Origin: Sepiola atlantica
Lineage: Eukaryota > Mollusca > Cephalopoda > Sepiida > Sepiolidae
Direction: 5' to 3'
Length of the DNA stretch: 64,000 bases
NCBI GenBank assembly: GCA_963556195.1
Contig: OY744525.1
Location: 60,876,817 to 60,940,816, forward strand
Below are positions 22,130 to 31,660 of the stretch, one piece after another. Position numbers and translations under genes: made by a program. The notes under the pieces are model-generated. The model had not been told where the DNA came from. It saw only the letters and a list, made by a program, of their open reading frames with translations, and searched no databases. Each line of letters starts with the position of its first letter. Positions within the stretch are counted from its first letter, which is position 1.

Positions 22130-22870
22130 TCACGATTCGTGGTGACAGTTGATGAGACCCCAGATCAAGGGTCAGTCTGCACCTGTGCGTTGATCACGAG
22201 ATTTCGTGACATCAGAGTTTTCCCGGTGAGAAAACTGCAGTGATTTAGGGAGTTCTTGGCAGGAAGCCGACGAGTCAAGTCGCTTTAGCCATGTAGCGAT
22301 TAAATAAGATAGGGGAATTCAGATCCCCAAAAATGAGAGCCAGACGATGTCTCCCTCTTCCTTCCCTTGCAAGTGATTAGGTAATTAGTTAATTAACTAG
22401 CGTAAGCTTCTCTCTCTCTCTCTGTTTCAACGAACTTGCTTCGATGTTGACAAGCTAATAAACGAAAATAAATGGCTCCGAACTAAAAAAATGAAGGCTT
22501 GTTATATTTTGTTATGTGTAGATTGATTTCAGTTACAGAGAGAAACCACCGGCAGAAAATGGTGACAACGACAAGCGTCTGCAGAGAGTGGTGGCGACGA
22601 CGAGTCAGCGGCTAACAAAACAGCTAGGGGGCATACATTGAACAGCAGAAAGAGAAGCGACAAAAAGAAGAAAGGGAAATATAATAATTCCCGAATTGGG
22701 TTTACTGCTGTGTCAGCCGAAAGGGAGAGATTGAAGCTGGGACCGACTCGCAAGACCACTCGACGTCGCCCGGATCGAGAAACGACATATCGTCCCGTTA
22801 GCAAGCGATGCCGTTCGCTGGATCAACAAAGGAGCTGTTGTACTACACCAGATTCCGACATACAAAGTTG
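22130..22870 (+). mobile_element. Possible LTR plus leader of another retroelement, inserted in a LINE
   Basis: This richer-GC block separates two parts of a minus-strand LINE. It has AATAAA near 22460 and, downstream, TGGTGACAACGACAAGCG at 22559-22576, which resembles a retroelement primer-binding region of the TGGTGAC type. A lysine/arginine-rich frame (22638-22871) has no known domain. No second LTR or target duplication was identified, so this is tentative. Confidence 0.3.
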
Positions 22871-22914
22871 AATATTATTATTAAAAAAGAAATATTCCAC
22901 ACAAGAGTGAGAGA

Positions 22915-23220
22915 CTAGTGTTTGGTACACCAGCTTGTCCAGATGTGGCAACAATACTACTCTATGCATCGGCGAATGGTGGCTTTGTGGAGATATAGGA
23001 TACTAGAAGGTGTAAACCTTCTTTGCAGCAGACTTGGCAGTATCTTCTATGTGTTTATTCCAATTCATGTTACCTGTGAATGTTAGGCTGAAGGGTTTCA
23101 ATGTTGGACTTTTGAGAAGGGTGCTATCAGTCATGGCTATTGGTGGTTGGTACAGTTTCTTATAATTGTGGAAGGAACCAAGCTTTTTCTTGTAACCATT
23201 CATTTTTATTGTTGGCATTA
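22915..23220 (-). pseudogene. LINE reverse transcriptase fragment, CR1/Jockey type
   Basis: The minus-strand frame contains KPFSLTFTGNMNWNKHIEDT followed by AKSAAKKVYTF. In a shifted frame it continues LYLHKATIRRCIE, stop, YCCHIWTSW. This is the thumb-proximal part of CR1/Jockey-like RTs. It lines up in order and orientation with 21600-22111. Confidence 0.7.
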
Positions 23221-24154
23221 TTTTTCTAGGTTATTTTCTTTTAAAGAATTTTTGTTTGTAGACTTTGAATTCTTCCATTTGATGTCTTTCTATCAATCCT
23301 ACACATTCATTTAAATATTCAAAAAGCAAACAAATTCAACATATCTATAGAATTAAAATGTATCTCAATCCTATACATATTAATTGACTAATGACCTGTG
23401 CGCAAACACAAGCAACGCCAAATAATTATATCTAAAAAAAGAAATTACATATTTCGTACAAAACTGGCTCCCACTGTAATATTTACAAAAAAGCAAAAAT
23501 CGCGGTCATGTGACCCTGCCCTCACTTCCGCACATCAAATCTCCCTGTCAGCGGGGCCACAAATTCGACGACTGCAACCCCATGCAGAGGGGTAACCCTT
23601 CCTCGAAAACGGGACCACCTGTAGGCCATGATGACTTAGTACAGGATCCTGGTGGCTGAGCCATTCTTCAATTTCGGCCCTTACTTTGGCTAAACAGGAG
23701 ATTGGAGAGGCTCGATCCGATCAATTGGTTAGTCACATCATGTCCTAATATCTATAAGTTCATCCTCAACCTTCAATCTTTTTCTTCTAAAAATCAAAAC
23801 CTTATTTTTCCTTTTTATTTTCTTCCCAAATAGATACTAGAAGGTGGGGGGCTGAGATTCAATTGTGGTGAGAATAAAGAAGATTAGAATTGCCAAGGAG
23901 TAAAGTTTTCAAAGAGTAATGTATTTTGGGAGTAGTGTCACTGGTGGGATACTCTCTTGGGGTGCTCCGTTTTTCTTGTTTTTGAGTAATAATGATACCC
24001 TCTGTGAAATTTCCTTCTAAGAGTAATGTTTTCCAAGAGTAATGCAGTGTTCTCTGAGAGCAATCTATTCTATGAACAAAGTATTCTGAGATCAACATAT
24101 TCTAGAAATATGAATAATTATCCTAGCTATAGAATTATATTCGACTACTTTATT
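23221..24154. other. No gene seen
   Basis: Bases 23500-23760 are less AT-rich and contain CCTGGTGGCTGAGCCATTCT, similar in style to 43335-43400, suggesting an old SINE-like repeat. No coding domain was found. Confidence 0.4.
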
Positions 24155-24205
24155 CGGTATTAAATAACCCATAGATGGTTGATATGCCGTTAAACAAACC
24201 AAACC
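24155..24205 (-). repeat. Family 2 short repeat, end fragment
   Basis: GGTATTAAATAACCCATAGA and GGTTGATATGCCGTTAAACA match the GGTTTGG-side end of the family. Confidence 0.65.
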
Positions 24206-24366
24206 ATCTGCACATCTAAATCACCATGGTCAAAGTAAAAATCACTCTTTTCGAGCTGATGACTAAACATTTAAGGGCCAGCATTTTCAGCAGTTAAAGG
24301 AGTTATGCGCAAAAAACAGGACCGTCTGCTAACACGATATTACACTCGGCTTTCTTGCCCTTTGTG

Positions 24367-24566
24367 GGGCTAGGGAGAGCAAATCACAATTCTCAACTTG
24401 CACACATTGATAAAAAGTGACACATACACAATGCCTAATTCTCTCTCACTGTCACACACATGTACACACTAACAGGGAACAAACGTATACACACATTCAC
24501 TTCTAACACTCGTAACTTTTCTCACTCAGAACTTTCTATAATTTGAGAACTTAAATGAACAATTTG
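24367..24566. repeat. Unit 1 of a 201-bp tandem duplication (empty insertion site)
   Basis: From GGGGCTAGGGAGAGCAAATC to TTAAATGAACAATT this unit is repeated from 24567. Unit 2 is split by the LTR retrotransposon and ends at 28257. In unit 1 the site reads CACAATGCCTAATTCT without interruption, so it preserves the pre-insertion sequence. Confidence 0.9.
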
Positions 24567-24635
24567 GGGGCTAGGGAGAGCAAATCACAATTCTCAACTT
24601 GCACACATTGATAAAAAGTGACACATGCACAATGC

Positions 24636-24901
24636 TGTTATAATCCATGTAATTTAGGTTATAATAATTAATAACTCGTAAAACAAAATGGATGACTTTT
24701 TAACAGAAAGGTTTAACAGATTTATTAAAAGTGTAATTAGAATGAAATGAGTTATTTAGCCGCTGTAACGTGAGATGTAATTTCTGCCAGTCTGCTCCGT
24801 TTCAATGTTTACTTTCCACTCGGTAAGCCACTCGATAAAAGGCGATAACTTTTAAATGTTCCAAGGGATATAATTCCGTTTTTATTTAGTGATTCCTAAC
24901 A
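24636..24901 (-). repeat. 3' LTR (left in the window)
   Basis: TGTTATAATCCATGTAATTT ... GATTCCTAACA, 266 bp, paired with 27857-28122. It is the 3' LTR because the element reads on the minus strand. Confidence 0.95.
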
Positions 24902-24914
24902 TCTCCCCGTTTTA
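24902..24914 (-). other. Polypurine tract
   Basis: The minus strand reads TAAAACGGGGAGA directly before the 3' LTR, the usual place for the second-strand primer. Confidence 0.8.
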
Positions 24915-25610
24915 GTCTTTAACTGTATCGAGCACACCTGGGGTCAACTTGGAGGTGCCTTACTCTAGTGCGACTGCGCTTTGGCCAAGTCCTGGGAGGT
25001 CTTTGATAATTCTCATCTGAATTTGTCTGCATGAGAAGTGGTGTAGATGGCAGTTCAAATGTGTCCATTAACAAATCAAATGGAATGGTTGATCTGTTGT
25101 CCACTAAGTTGCCTACAGAGTATCTGAGACGCAACGGGTTTTTGTGCCGTGCCCAGAATTGATTTCCGACTTGAAAATCATACAGAAATTCTCCATTTAT
25201 TTTGCGGATGATGCCTGGTACCCAGTTTGGCCGGCCAGGTCTGTAATTCCGAGCAAACACTGGTGTGCCAACTAAAAATGCTTTTGTTTTGTTAGGGCTT
25301 GGTTGTTGTCTTTGTAGCTGGGGACGTAAAGCGTCCAGTGTGGTACGGAGATTTCATCCAATGAGTGCCTCTGCTGGTGATAGACCATTATTCACAGCTC
25401 CATTTGGTGTTATTCCATATGGAAAGGAGGAAAGCATGTAGTATCTCCTCTGTTGTTCCCTCCCCTCTTGTTTTTAGTAGTGCTCTTTCGAATGTGTCTA
25501 CAAATCTTTCGGCTTGTCCGTTGGATTGAGGATGGTTCGGTAGTGACCGAACGTGTGTTATGCTGAATGTAACCCTGGGTTGATGGCTGACGAGCACGCA
25601 ACATTGTGCG
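24915..25610 (-). pseudogene. Integrase C-terminal half of the Gypsy element
   Basis: The minus strand carries HVRSLPNHPQSNGQAERFVD, which contains the catalytic Glu of the D,D35E core, then TFERALLKTRGEGTTEEI. After a frame change come GLSPAEALIG, PVFARNYRPGRPNWVPGIIR and QVGNQFWARHKNPLRLR, the C-terminal DNA-binding part of K02A2.6-type integrases. A frameshift lies near 25440 and a stop near 25355. The zinc-binding N-terminus and the two catalytic Asp residues are absent, replaced by captured sequence upstream. The integrase cannot be active. Confidence 0.85.
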
Positions 25611-26729
25611 CAATTTCTGCTTAGGACTATTGTATTGCGAGGACCTGAACCTTGCTGCTGCTGCTGGACCACCAGGCGGGAGATGCTGTGTAGAAAAGTA
25701 GCGAGCCTGTTGTTGAGGCTGTGGCGGTCCATACCAATTGAGGTGGGGTCCTGGCTGGTACACCTCTGGTGGGTAATTGACCTGATGGTGAATTGGTGCT
25801 TGCTTCATGTAGGAGGTGGTTGGTCGAGGTCTTGCTGTGGTAATTTTCTCTGTAGATGATGTTATTGGAGATGTTGGCAAATGGAAACATGCTTCAATAT
25901 CCAGCCATACTTTGTAGTCTGGATTCTGATCAACTGCCTTTTCTTCCAAAATCACCTTGATTGCCATAACTTTGTCAAATGTGGTTGAGATGAATGGACC
26001 AGTGATTTTAGTGCCATCAGGAATTTCTACAAAATCTTCTGATCCTGGACGTTGTACAAGAATTGTGATTTTCTCAGCATTACCGGTCACATCAAGCTTG
26101 AGCAGCTCTACCCCTTGAGGGTCATCAGTCAGTTTAACGGTGATGCTAGGTTTAGGTTCAGTAGATGTAATCGGTGCTGGTACAATCCATCCAGGTCCAT
26201 CAGGTCTGCCATCACTTACTGGAGAGGTTGGTGTGTTTGGTGTTCCACTAATGTAGTCATCAGGTATGAAGGTTTTATCAGTCATACCCTTAGTAGACTC
26301 ACATCGAACTGATGTTGTTGAAGTAGGTCCTGATGTTGTGGTGATTTTAGGAGTCACTGTGGTAATCATTGGTGTTGATATTATTGTGGGAGTTCCTGTT
26401 GAAGTGGAGCCAAAGGTTGGTCCCAACGAAAGGTTGGTGGTTGGTCGATTGTCCCGCCGCCGCCGTTGCTGTTTCTTCTTGCTGAGGTCGTCTTTACTGC
26501 TCTGAGGTGACGATGTGGACACCACCTCACATATTTGGTTGAGTGGAATGTCGAGAAGACCTAGTAACTCGATAAAATCAAGTCCCAGCAAATTATGGCA
26601 TGAGTTTGTTATGTATACGGTGCCTGACACCGTTTTTCCTTTCATTTTGACAGTAGCGGATAATCTCCAGAAGCACTCTGTGCTACCTGACTTGTTGGTG
26701 TCAATGAAGGCTGGCCTATGGCTTCCCAT
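25410..26729 (-). CDS. Protease fused in frame to a captured mucin-like/discoidin-like segment (439 aa)
   Basis: Residues 1-70 are the distal half of a retroviral-type aspartic protease, with the NLLGLDFIELLGL block that normally precedes reverse transcriptase. Residues 80-94 are basic (KKKQQRRRR). Residues 95-142 are Thr/Ser/Pro-rich, like mucin linkers. Residues 143-281 form a Cys-bounded module. Residues 284-365 are Pro/Gln/Thr-rich (YQPGPHLNWYGPPQPQQQAR). The last 70 or so residues run into integrase DNA out of frame. No stop occurs in 439 codons. The Met at 26729 is only the first ATG of the frame; in the element the frame would be entered from the protease upstream, after a frameshift near 26720. 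The host donor gene is not identified. The fusion is seen directly; the capture mechanism is inferred. Confidence 0.7.
   Translation of the reverse strand: MGSHRPAFIDTNKSGSTECFWRLSATVKMKGKTVSGTVYITNSCHNLLGLDFIELLGLLDIPLNQICEVVSTSSPQSSKDDLSKKKQQRRRRDNRPTTNLSLGPTFGSTSTGTPTIISTPMITTVTPKITTTSGPTSTTSVRCESTKGMTDKTFIPDDYISGTPNTPTSPVSDGRPDGPGWIVPAPITSTEPKPSITVKLTDDPQGVELLKLDVTGNAEKITILVQRPGSEDFVEIPDGTKITGPFISTTFDKVMAIKVILEEKAVDQNPDYKVWLDIEACFHLPTSPITSSTEKITTARPRPTTSYMKQAPIHHQVNYPPEVYQPGPHLNWYGPPQPQQQARYFSTQHLPPGGPAAAARFRSSQYNSPKQKLRTMLRARQPSTQGYIQHNTRSVTTEPSSIQRTSRKICRHIRKSTTKNKRGGNNRGDTTCFPPFHME
25887..26303 (-). other. Captured discoidin (F5/8C)-like domain
   Basis: In the 439-residue frame, residues 143-281 begin with Cys and KGMTDKTFIPDDYISG, then RPDGPGW, and end with VWLDIEACF. 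A discoidin/F5-8C module starts C..(P)LGM....IPD..I and ends in an acidic strand and Cys, so the frame of conserved points fits, with beta-strand-like alternation (SITVKLTDD, KITILVQRP, VMAIKVILEE) between. It is short and diverged, so I call it discoidin-like. It has no introns, as expected of an mRNA-derived copy. An immunoglobulin-like or other beta-sandwich is the alternative. Confidence 0.55.
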
Positions 26730-27060
26730 AGTTTTTGTGATATAATAGTTATATCTGATGCTGTATCGATCTGCAATTGAATAAGATGGCCATTCAATTG
26801 TACTGCAACATATTTTCGTTTGGATTTTTGGTTTGAGAGAAAAGTTGCTATCAGACTGTTTGTTTTTGAAAAACTGTGCTGCTGTTGTTCCCTGTTGTGT
26901 GTATGTGAGGTTTGCCTATTATGGGTTGGTTTTCGTCCTGGAGGGATGCAAAATCCCTCTTTATGTCCGAGTCGATTGCAGCTGCGACAGCGGTGTGTCT
27001 TGAAGGTGCAGTATCGCACAAAATGCCAAGTTGCCACAATTTCAACAAGCTGTTGGGGGC
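26642..27060 (-). pseudogene. Nucleocapsid zinc knuckle and protease active-site part
   Basis: The minus strand encodes a CX2CX4HX4C zinc knuckle (CRSCNRLGHKEGFC), a basic and Gln-rich linker, then YVAVQLNGHLIQLQIDTASD followed by ITIISQKLW. IDTASD is the aspartic protease active-site loop of this Gypsy clade (DTGA in retroviruses). Remains of an upstream knuckle are split by a TGA at 27042 and a one-base insertion. A frameshift near 26720 breaks the link to the protease end in the 439-residue frame. Confidence 0.8.
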
Positions 27061-27791
27061 TGGACTGATTTTGAAGTCGGTGAGGTGGGCCGACGTTGTT
27101 TTTGAACTGTGTTTACCATGGATGCTGATGCTTGTTGTACCATAGTTGAATCATGTTTTAGATTCACTAGACGCTGGCATTCCACGGCAACTTGTTGCAA
27201 GGTTATGTCTGGATTTTGTTCTATTTTTGACAAAATCCTTGTGCGAATGTCTGTTTCCCATTCTGATTTCAAACCACACACAAAAATCAAACATTTGAAT
27301 TGAGCGTCTGTGATGGAAGAGATTTTAAAACGTTCACATTCTTTGTTTACAAGGCCTGCATAGGTTGAAAAATCGGTCGAGGAAGATTTCGTTATGTTAA
27401 GACAATTAAAACGCATATTGAATAATGAAATATGCTCACCAAAAATCTGAGTGAGGGTTTCCACTGTGCTGTGAAAATTTAAGTCACGAGCATGATTTGG
27501 TAATATGTAATGTACATACCGATCATAACGTAACAGAAGTCTTACCTTCCAGTCGTCAGCTTGATCCTTAAAATCCACTCGAAAAATGTCCTCGAAACGC
27601 GCAAACCATGTTTCGAACGTCGAATTTGCCATTGGGTCATAACAAAATTCCGTTATTGTTTGTGAAATGAAATCTGTAGATGTCCTAAGATTTGTTTCTG
27701 AAATCGACGATGTAGGTGTGGAAAATCTCTCTGAAAATAATTTCATTAACCTTAATTGCTGTTGTAATAATTCTTTGATTGTAGAATCCAT
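27042..27791 (-). pseudogene. Gag (capsid region) of the Gypsy element, 249 aa
   Basis: Starts at the ATG 66 bp inside the primer-binding end: MDSTIKELLQQQLRLMKLFS. A capsid-like alpha-helical region follows (MANSTFETWFARFEDIFR, VRLLLRYDRYVHYILP, TVETLTQIFGEHISLFNMRF). It ends PPTAC at TGA, exactly where the first zinc knuckle should start (Cys then Trp expected), so the stop truncates Gag before nucleocapsid. The capsid part is otherwise open. It would assemble particles if expressed, by family analogy. Confidence 0.8.
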
Positions 27792-27840
27792 TTTTTTTTG
27801 TTTGTTTGTTTTTCTTTTGAAAAAAATTGTAAGTTTATCT

Positions 27841-27855
27841 CATTCCTCGTCGCCA
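27841..27855 (-). other. Primer binding site
   Basis: The minus strand reads TGGCGACGAGGAATG one base after the 5' LTR. TGG at the start pairs with the CCA end of a tRNA. The tRNA species is not determined. Confidence 0.8.
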
Positions 27856-27856
27856 C

Positions 27857-28122
27857 TGTTATAATCCATGTAATTTAGGTTATAATAATTAATAACTCGT
27901 AAAACAAAATGGATGACTTTTCAACAGAAAGGTTTAACAGATTTATTAAAAGTGTAATTAGAATGAAATGAGTTATTTAGCCGCTGTAACGCGAGATGTA
28001 ATTTCTGCCAGTCTGCTCGGTTTCAATGTTTACTTTCCACTCGGTAAGCTACTCGATAAGGGGCGATAACTCTTAAATGTTCGTAAGGACATAATTCAAT
28101 TTTTCTTTAGTTATTCCTAACA
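27857..28122 (-). repeat. 5' LTR (right in the window)
   Basis: 266 bp, TG...CA, matching 24636-24901 with about 15 substitutions and no length change. Promoter and polyadenylation signals would lie here but no TATA box is clear. Confidence 0.95.
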
Positions 28123-28257
28123 AATGCCTAATTCTTTATCACTGTCACACACATGTACACACTAACAGGGAACAAACGTATGCACACATTCACTTCTAAC
28201 ACTCGTAACTTTTCTCACTCAGAACTTTCTATAATTTGAGAACTTAAATGAACAATT

Positions 28258-29949
28258 ACTTAAATGAAATAACTTTCAACCAATTTTAAATTTGTACATA
28301 GATAAATATGTGTTCGTTAAACATGTTTTGTCTCTTTTATTCAACATTCATGTTATGTTTTTATCCATTTTCCAACATTAATAACATTTGTCAACATGAA
28401 TTTTGGCAGAACCTTATCTAAGCTAATGATCCACGCTGCTGCATATCCTTTGTGTTACACTTTTAGGTATGATGTCTTTTTCGGATTCACAAGATTGTCT
28501 ATGAAACTGTATAAGATTGAAAATATCCCCTCAAATCCCCCCCCCGCTTAGAAATTTTCTTGCTTGTTTTCGGCTCTTGAAACAACCCGGAAAAAACAGT
28601 GAGCAGCTCATACTTTGATAGATTTGGAAAGGTCTTACTAACGACCACACTTAGCATTTTATTTTTCAACAATCTCTGTTGGTTTTTTTACCGTCTCACC
28701 GATAGAGTTGTACATATATTTCTTGTAATAAAAAGCGTCAAAGCATATTAACCCTTAAATGCTTTTTGTTTCAAATATGACACATTCCAACAAAATGTCT
28801 ATTCAATATAATATTCAACGAAAATGTGTACAACTGCAACTTGTTTCACATCTGCAACGAGCCTGTTGGCAAGTGTGAGTAGGTATTAGTATGATGTTGC
28901 ATCAGCACACTCGCTAAATAGGTAATCAGTATTTTTTATGAAAAAAACTTTTTCAAAACCAATATAAAATAAAAGCATTTAAGGGTTAAGTAGGTTTTAC
29001 CCATAGAGTGAATGTGGTATTTTGGTGACTCAAACCAGTTTAGAGAATAGACCAAGAAGAGGAAAGCCGACCCCCATCTTACTCCATCCTTGTGCCACAT
29101 CTTATTTTATCAAGAAAATTTACTATACTGTGAACGTTTTTGTAAAATTTTAAAGATAAATAAAATCCTTCAAGTTTGAGAGAAACATTGTAGGTAAATG
29201 AAATGAGTTCAGTAAAAGTGAAATATACTTTTGATACAACCTGATATCTCAAAGTTGTTTGAGTTGTGTTAAAATGAACAAAACAAAGAAAGAAAAATAT
29301 TCCAATTCTGTTTTTGTCTTCATTCTCATTTTGTCCATTAATAATGAATAAATTATCTCCAGTCAAATGATATGAAAAAATAAAAACAAACAAAAACACC
29401 TGAAAGCTTCAACAGAATTTGATAAATATCTTCTAGCAAAGAAGGACGACAACGAATAAAAATAAAAACTATAAAATAAAATGAACAATTCCGCCATTTA
29501 TCAACTCCATTTTCCTTTTTCTTCTTTGTTTTTTCTCTTTTTTTTCCCCCCTTGTTTTAACTTATATTTTGTTTCGGGTCATTTTATTTTCAAAACTGAT
29601 TTCGTTTCTAATTAATCATTTTCATCTGGGGTGTTTTAGATACGTCCACGCACCTCTGAAAGGTTCTGTCCATCTGTCTATCACGCATAAGTTTTAAATA
29701 GCATATTATTTTAGATTATTTGTATTGCTATTCTCGCCTTGCTTCTTCAGTATTGAATTTAGTAGACAGTATGTATAACCAGTTGAGCTCAACTAGAAAA
29801 TCGAGATAGAAGCCAAGACAGTTGGTTTATAAGCAGGCTGGGAAGTTCTATTATGCTTAGATTGTGCATTCTCTGGGTTCTGATTGGTTGATAGAGTGGA
29901 TGATCCATTATATAAATATTACTTCATTCAAGCATGAATTTTCTATCAA
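28258..29949. other. AT-rich intergenic DNA with retroelement scraps
   Basis: No coding domain. A GGGTTAA-type match links 28745-28760 (TTAACCCTTAAATGC) and 28976-28990 (GCATTTAAGGGTTAA), an inverted pair about 240 bp apart that may bound a small MITE. Bases 29630-29720 resemble the GACAGAC/AAATGCTATTT family in reverse, and 29705-29750 resemble a family 1 SINE tail. Confidence 0.45.
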
Positions 29950-30215
29950 TTTGATTCTATATTCAGATGCATCTCCTCGAATGTGAGAATCTGTATATCG
30001 AACTCGATAACCTATACAAATTTCCAGCTGAACTCATTATTTAATCCACAGTAGATTGTTCTCATTCCGTCAGCCATGACCGGATAGATGTGTTAATTGT
30101 TATGTTATTCTTCGTTTTCATCGCCTGTAGTAAGGATTGAACCTTCAACGCATGGAAGACTGTCACTTAGAACTTATTGTTAATAAATTCCTTTATCCGT
30201 TGCACCACGGGTCCA
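29950..30215 (-). repeat. tRNA-derived SINE, family 1
   Basis: A well-preserved head: on the minus strand the A-box-like GTGGTGCAACGGATAAAGG and B-box GAAGGTTCAATCCTTACTAC, then body to the GATGCATCTGAATATAG break, where the tail is lost. Confidence 0.8.
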
Positions 30216-30489
30216 TGGGGGCAGTTCTAGTGTGAATTTTGAGAGCTTTAAACCTTATCTCGTTTAGAGGCGTAGTGTTAAAACAACAATTCCGAAAACG
30301 AACAAGAAATTCTATAACAGACAAAAAACGATAAATTTTATTTTAAAAATGTATTTTTACATGTGTCCTAATATATCTCAAAAGGTATCTATGGTGTTCT
30401 TCACACCTATGTTTGAAATAGTATTTTGAATGCGTTCACACATCTCCATAATAGGCTCTTTCCAGCCGTCGGTTTAGTCCACCAGGCTT
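30216..30489. repeat. Reversed fragment of the AAATGCTATTTCAAACTTAAG family
   Basis: Bases 30355-30480 contain ACATGTGTCC...TTCACACCTATGTTTGAAAT and ...ACATCTCCATAATAGGCTCT, the reverse of the GAGCCTCTTATAGAGATGCG style unit spread through 49-56 kb. Confidence 0.45.
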
Positions 30490-30830
30490 ACTAGTGCTAA
30501 CAGATCAAGTTGTCTTAAGATATCGGCTTCCTGACCCAAAATGCACCAAACATTGATGTTTTATTGTTGTTTTTTCTCTTTGCAAAACTCAATCATGTTC
30601 GGCAAAACCCAAAACAAAAAAGCAATTTCCCTCTCTCCCCTCCCCTTTTTCCTTCCACATTCCCCCTTTCCTCTTTCCCCTTTCTTCCCCCTTTCACTCA
30701 ACTAAACACCATGAATAAATACTTGAACATATAAAGAATTTGAAGCATAAAAACTTTTACCAAAATGACCGGATTCGGCATTAAATAACTCGAAAAGGGT
30801 TGATATGCCGTAAAACAAAACAACCAAACT
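30490..30830 (-). repeat. Family 2 short repeat, near complete
   Basis: From CTAACAGATCAAGTTGTCTT through the ATGATCATGTTC-like middle to AACAAAACAACCAAACTC. It contains the ACCATGAATAAATACTTGAA segment that is the likely seed of the 26-bp array at 38209. A C/T-rich block (30625-30690) is inserted in the middle. Confidence 0.75.
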
Positions 30831-31139
30831 CACCACCAGGCTTAAATTTGAAATGACATTTTTATTGTTAAACAATTATCTTCAGAATATCCGTTGTTAT
30901 TATTTTACATAATCATAGTGTAGATAAGTAATTATTCAAAAACTAACATAGAATTAGACGAAGATGCAGTCACGTCCAGATAGGAGAGAGGGGGGGAACG
31001 GGATGATAGCCCCAGGTCACTGCAGCAAATTTCTGCAGAATGGTCATTTGTAACCGGAAGTAAACAAAACGCCTCTTCATCTGCTCCAGGCTGCCCAAAA
31101 CTTTCTAACAACTACGCATAGCATTTTATGTGTGTGTTA

Positions 31140-31660
31140 TCTCTTTGTTTTCCATTTTACTTCAGTGGAAAGTCTTAGAAATCAAGTGCCCCCTTCCTAG
31201 GACTAACATTTGATCTCTATATAAGATACATAGATATCCGAGTGTTCAACTATAGTTCTGTTTTACCTCTCAAACGTCGAGTTAGTAAAGAAGTAAAGAA
31301 CATTAATTTTCGACTCTTCAATTGACCAGTTGTACTATGTTATGATATATCTTTCTTACGGTCTCTTGGTCTCACCGGATTCCAGGACAATAATTCATCT
31401 AGTCTGGTGGAGTATCCAGCTAAGTGCTGTTACTTGAGATAACATCATTAGGAGAAGCTGCACCATTACTCGTATGAGCCAGTGTATAGCCGTGTCGAAG
31501 GGATCTTATTTGTGCGTCGAATACTATGTTATTTTGAATATGTGTTCAAGGTTTACTTGTAGAGTGAAGTATCCTTATGCCAGATTGCCCTGACAAACCC
31601 TTGTACAGAGAGACTGAAGACATTCGAGGGTGGTGTCTAGTACGTAATGTGTGTGTGTGT
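31140..31660. repeat. Unclassified interspersed repeat, copy 2
   Basis: Partner of 14450-14905, collinear over about 480 bp. It ends next to a short (GT)n at 31650. Confidence 0.75.

Larger units (their letters stand above)
24636..28122 (-). mobile_element. Chimeric K02A2.6-like Gypsy retrotransposon carrying a captured host coding segment
   Basis: The element is 3,487 bp on the minus strand, with 266-bp LTRs (TG...CA), a 5-bp AATGC target duplication (24631-24635, 28123-28127), a primer binding site and a polypurine tract. Minus-strand order is LTR, gag, zinc knuckles, protease, mucin-like and discoidin-like insert, integrase C-terminal half, LTR. Reverse transcriptase, RNase H and the first two integrase catalytic Asp residues are missing, so it cannot move unaided. 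The two LTRs differ at about 15 of 266 positions by my count, so the insertion is not recent. Gag and pol parts carry frameshifts. Confidence 0.9.
24567..28257. repeat. Unit 2 of the 201-bp duplication, interrupted by the retrotransposon
   Basis: Bases 24567-24635 match the first part of unit 1, and 28123-28257 match the remainder (CCTAATTC through GAACAATT) with few differences. The break is exactly at AATGC. Confidence 0.9.
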
